From Chloroflexota bacterium (GTDB taxonomy: Bacteria; Chloroflexota; Limnocylindria; Limnocylindrales; CSP1-4): a stretch of 22,126 nucleotides of DNA. The stretch spans positions 1-22,126 of the forward strand of contig JADGQG010000006.1 in assembly GCA_017882025.1 (NCBI GenBank), written 5' to 3'. Under the pieces are notes generated by a model that searched no databases, was not told where the DNA came from, and worked only from the letters and a program-made list of their open reading frames with translations. Shown here in pieces: positions 20,725 to 22,126 of this stretch; position 1 is the stretch's first letter; every line of letters begins with the position of its first letter. The position numbers and the translations under genes are program-made.

Positions 20725-21621
20725 CTACAGGCTCCCGGAGGTGTCGCAGCTCTTCAGGGACCCGTCCTGCCAGCCGGTCGTGAACCACTTCTGGCGCTGG
20801 GCCGACGAGCCGTGCGTCCACGACTCCGGCGTGACGCGACCCTGGAACTCGGCCTGGATCCGGTCGTCGCCGACGGCCGCCGCCGCGTCCAGCGCGTCAG
20901 CGATCTGGGCCGTCGTCAGCGGCTGCAGGTAGCCGGTCGCCTGCGCGTTGTGCGCCCAGGCGCCGGCCAGGCAGTCGGCCTGGAGCTCGATCCGGACGGA
21001 CTGGCTCGACGCGCCGGTCTGGCCAGAGCTCGAGCCCAGCAGCCCCAGCAGGTCCTGGACGTGGTGCCCGTACTCGTGCGCCAGCACGTACGCCTGCGCG
21101 AACGGCCCGCCGGTCGCCCCGAACGTCGTGCGCAGCTCGTCGAAGAAGCCAAGGTCGATGTAGACGTACCCGTCCGAAGGACAGTAGAACGGCCCGACGT
21201 CGGCGGAGGCGGGCCCGCATCCGGTCTGCAGCGTGCCGCTGAAGAAGCGGGTGATCGACGGCGTGTACTGCGTTCCGGCCTTCGGTAAGGCGCCCGTCCA
21301 GTAGGCCTGGATGCTGTCGACGTAGCCCACGATCCGGCAGTCGTCGCGGGCGTTCGCGTCCGCGCCGGTCTTGCACTCGGCGGCGAGCGCCGACGATGCG
21401 GCGGGCGCTCCGGCAGCTCCCTGGCCCAGCGCCTGGTCGAGAAGCGAGCCCAGGTCGCCGGCCTGCGATGAGCTGCCGCCGAGCAGCGTGACGACGAGGA
21501 AGACCACGATCCCCAGCACGCCTCCCCCGCCCGCGAGGGCGGTTCGGCCGCCGATGCTGCGGCCACCGCGGACGTCCTCCACCTGCGATGGATCGAGCTT
21601 GACGTTGTCGTTGAAGGTCAT
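20725..21621 (-). CDS. Neutral zinc metallopeptidase (YpfJ/KPN_02809 family)
   Basis: A 298-aa membrane-anchored protein of the Zn_peptidase family (PF04228). The N-terminus has the family's start, MTFNDNVKLDPSQVEDVRGGR, then a Gly-rich stretch and one membrane helix (about 33-47, GVLGIVVFLVVTLLG). The outward domain contains the zinc motif HEYGH (182-186) in AYVLAHEYGHHVQDLLG and the third-ligand region ELQADCLAGAWA with its Glu. Four Cys (for example in ECKTG, DDCRIV, TGCGP, FYCPS) may form disulphides outside the cell. The length is normal. The peptide substrate is unknown in all members. ATG 21621 is preferred since the family starts there; the frame up to 21648 adds only nine residues. 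Followed after 7 nt by the GNAT gene. Confidence 0.95.
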   Translation of the reverse strand: MTFNDNVKLDPSQVEDVRGGRSIGGRTALAGGGGVLGIVVFLVVTLLGGSSSQAGDLGSLLDQALGQGAAGAPAASSALAAECKTGADANARDDCRIVGYVDSIQAYWTGALPKAGTQYTPSITRFFSGTLQTGCGPASADVGPFYCPSDGYVYIDLGFFDELRTTFGATGGPFAQAYVLAHEYGHHVQDLLGLLGSSSGQTGASSQSVRIELQADCLAGAWAHNAQATGYLQPLTTAQIADALDAAAAVGDDRIQAEFQGRVTPESWTHGSSAQRQKWFTTGWQDGSLKSCDTSGSL

Positions 21622-21707
21622 GGCACGGTCCCCGCTGCGGACCCCCATCTTCGCATCCTTGTCCTCCCCCGTGGACCCATGCCTGGCTTCCCGGCCGGGC
21701 GTCCGCG

Positions 21708-21713
21708 CATACT
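21708..21713 (+). promoter_or_regulatory. Leaderless-type -10 box (CATACT) of the M20 gene
   Basis: CATACT ends 6 nt before ATG 21720 with no ribosome site between. It differs from TANNNT at one base but sits at the same distance as the other boxes. Confidence 0.4.
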
Positions 21714-21719
21714 TCGCCC

Positions 21720-22126
21720 ATGACGACCAACACGACCGATACGACCGCGCTTCCCGCCCTGCTCGGCGATGCCGAGGCCCTCCTGCCGGAAATCGTCGAG
21801 GTGCGCCGGCGCCTGCACCGTCGGCCCGAGATCGGCCTGGACCTGCCCGCGACGCAGGCCGTTGTGGTCGCCGAGCTGGAGCGGATGGGCCTGGCGCCGC
21901 GGGTCGGTCGGGCGGTCAGCTCCGTGACGGCCGTCATCGAAGGAGCACGCCCCGGCCCCACGCTGGTCCTGCGCGGTGACATGGACGGCCTGCCGCTCCG
22001 GGAGGACACCGGTCTCGACTTCAGCTCCGAGGTCCCGGGCGCGATGCACGCCTGCGGTCACGACACGCACATGGCCATGCTCCTGGGCGGCGCGCGGCTC
22101 CTGGTGGCCCGACGCGAGCAGCTGGC
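21720..22126 (+). CDS. M20 family amidohydrolase (3' end beyond window)
   Basis: 135 codons are visible before the right edge. The protein is the N-terminal part of an M20D metallopeptidase such as hippurate hydrolase or N-acyl-L-amino acid amidohydrolase. EIVEVRRRLHRRPEIGLDLPAT is the family's opening helix; VLRGDMDGLPL contains the first metal-binding Asp motif, and GAMHACGHDTHMAML provides the metal-binding Cys and His residues (HxCGHDxH) of the M20D subgroup. These residues hold two metal ions in the cytoplasmic enzyme. The start at ATG 21720 follows a -10 box, with no Shine-Dalgarno site. It is divergent from the zinc metallopeptidase gene, 98 nt apart. Substrate class (N-acyl amino acid, hippurate or auxin conjugate) cannot be told. 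Confidence 0.93.
   Translation, partial: MTTNTTDTTALPALLGDAEALLPEIVEVRRRLHRRPEIGLDLPATQAVVVAELERMGLAPRVGRAVSSVTAVIEGARPGPTLVLRGDMDGLPLREDTGLDFSSEVPGAMHACGHDTHMAMLLGGARLLVARREQL

Noticed and set aside
1..22126. Prophage, transposon, integron or CRISPR content
   Set aside because: No integrase, transposase, phage structural gene, regular repeat array or tRNA attachment site was seen; gene style is uniform across the window.

Overview
The window is about 22 kb of very GC-rich bacterial DNA, densely packed with about 27 protein genes on both strands and with no rRNA, tRNA, CRISPR array, integrase or transposase that I can see. High G/C at third codon positions, frequent GTG starts, alanine/proline/serine-rich lipoprotein N-termini and many starts placed 6-8 nt after a TANNNT box (leaderless-type transcripts) fit a Chloroflexota lineage (Limnocylindria/Ellin6529-like) or, less likely, an actinobacterium. 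No marker gene fixes the taxon, so this is an inference.

Layout. 1-3772 (minus): OsmC-type thiol peroxidase, an MMPL/RND exporter and an AttH/CrtC-like lipoprotein cut by the left edge; the last two overlap by ATGA. 3978-6401: two small membrane proteins, a SAM methyltransferase and a lineage-type lipoprotein. 6649-8214 (plus): lysine 2,3-aminomutase with its own promoter and a palindromic operator-like site. 8468-10481 (minus): an S41 (CtpA-like) protease lacking the usual catalytic lysine, and a flavodoxin-domain protein. 10625-11475: a leaderless small gene, then a 395-nt repeat-rich noncoding stretch. 11476-13572 (minus): an operon of CoA-binding protein, flavodoxin and DmpA-type (S58) self-cleaving aminopeptidase. 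13776-15317 (plus): class IV aminotransferase and a leaderless hypothetical gene. 15358-16417 (minus): GNAT acetyltransferase and a four-helix membrane protein. 16466-17284 (plus): a leaderless bicistron of an unknown helical protein and a DUF433 protein, which shares a 48-bp divergent promoter region with the membrane protein. 17404-20187 (plus): MIP18/DUF59 protein overlapping a PduO-type cobalamin adenosyltransferase, then a Bax-inhibitor-1-like protein and a NodB-fold deacetylase. 20223-21621 (minus): YpfJ-like zinc metallopeptidase and GNAT. 21720-end (plus): N-terminal part of an M20 amidohydrolase.

Most of the window is ordinary chromosomal core and lineage-specific content: amino acid and cofactor metabolism, envelope proteins and proteases. 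The parts that best repay a second look are the recurrent leaderless promoter architecture, the operator upstream of the aminomutase, the degenerate S41 active site, the structured noncoding stretch at 11081-11475 and the DUF433 bicistron. I did not find a clear new defence or mobile system.
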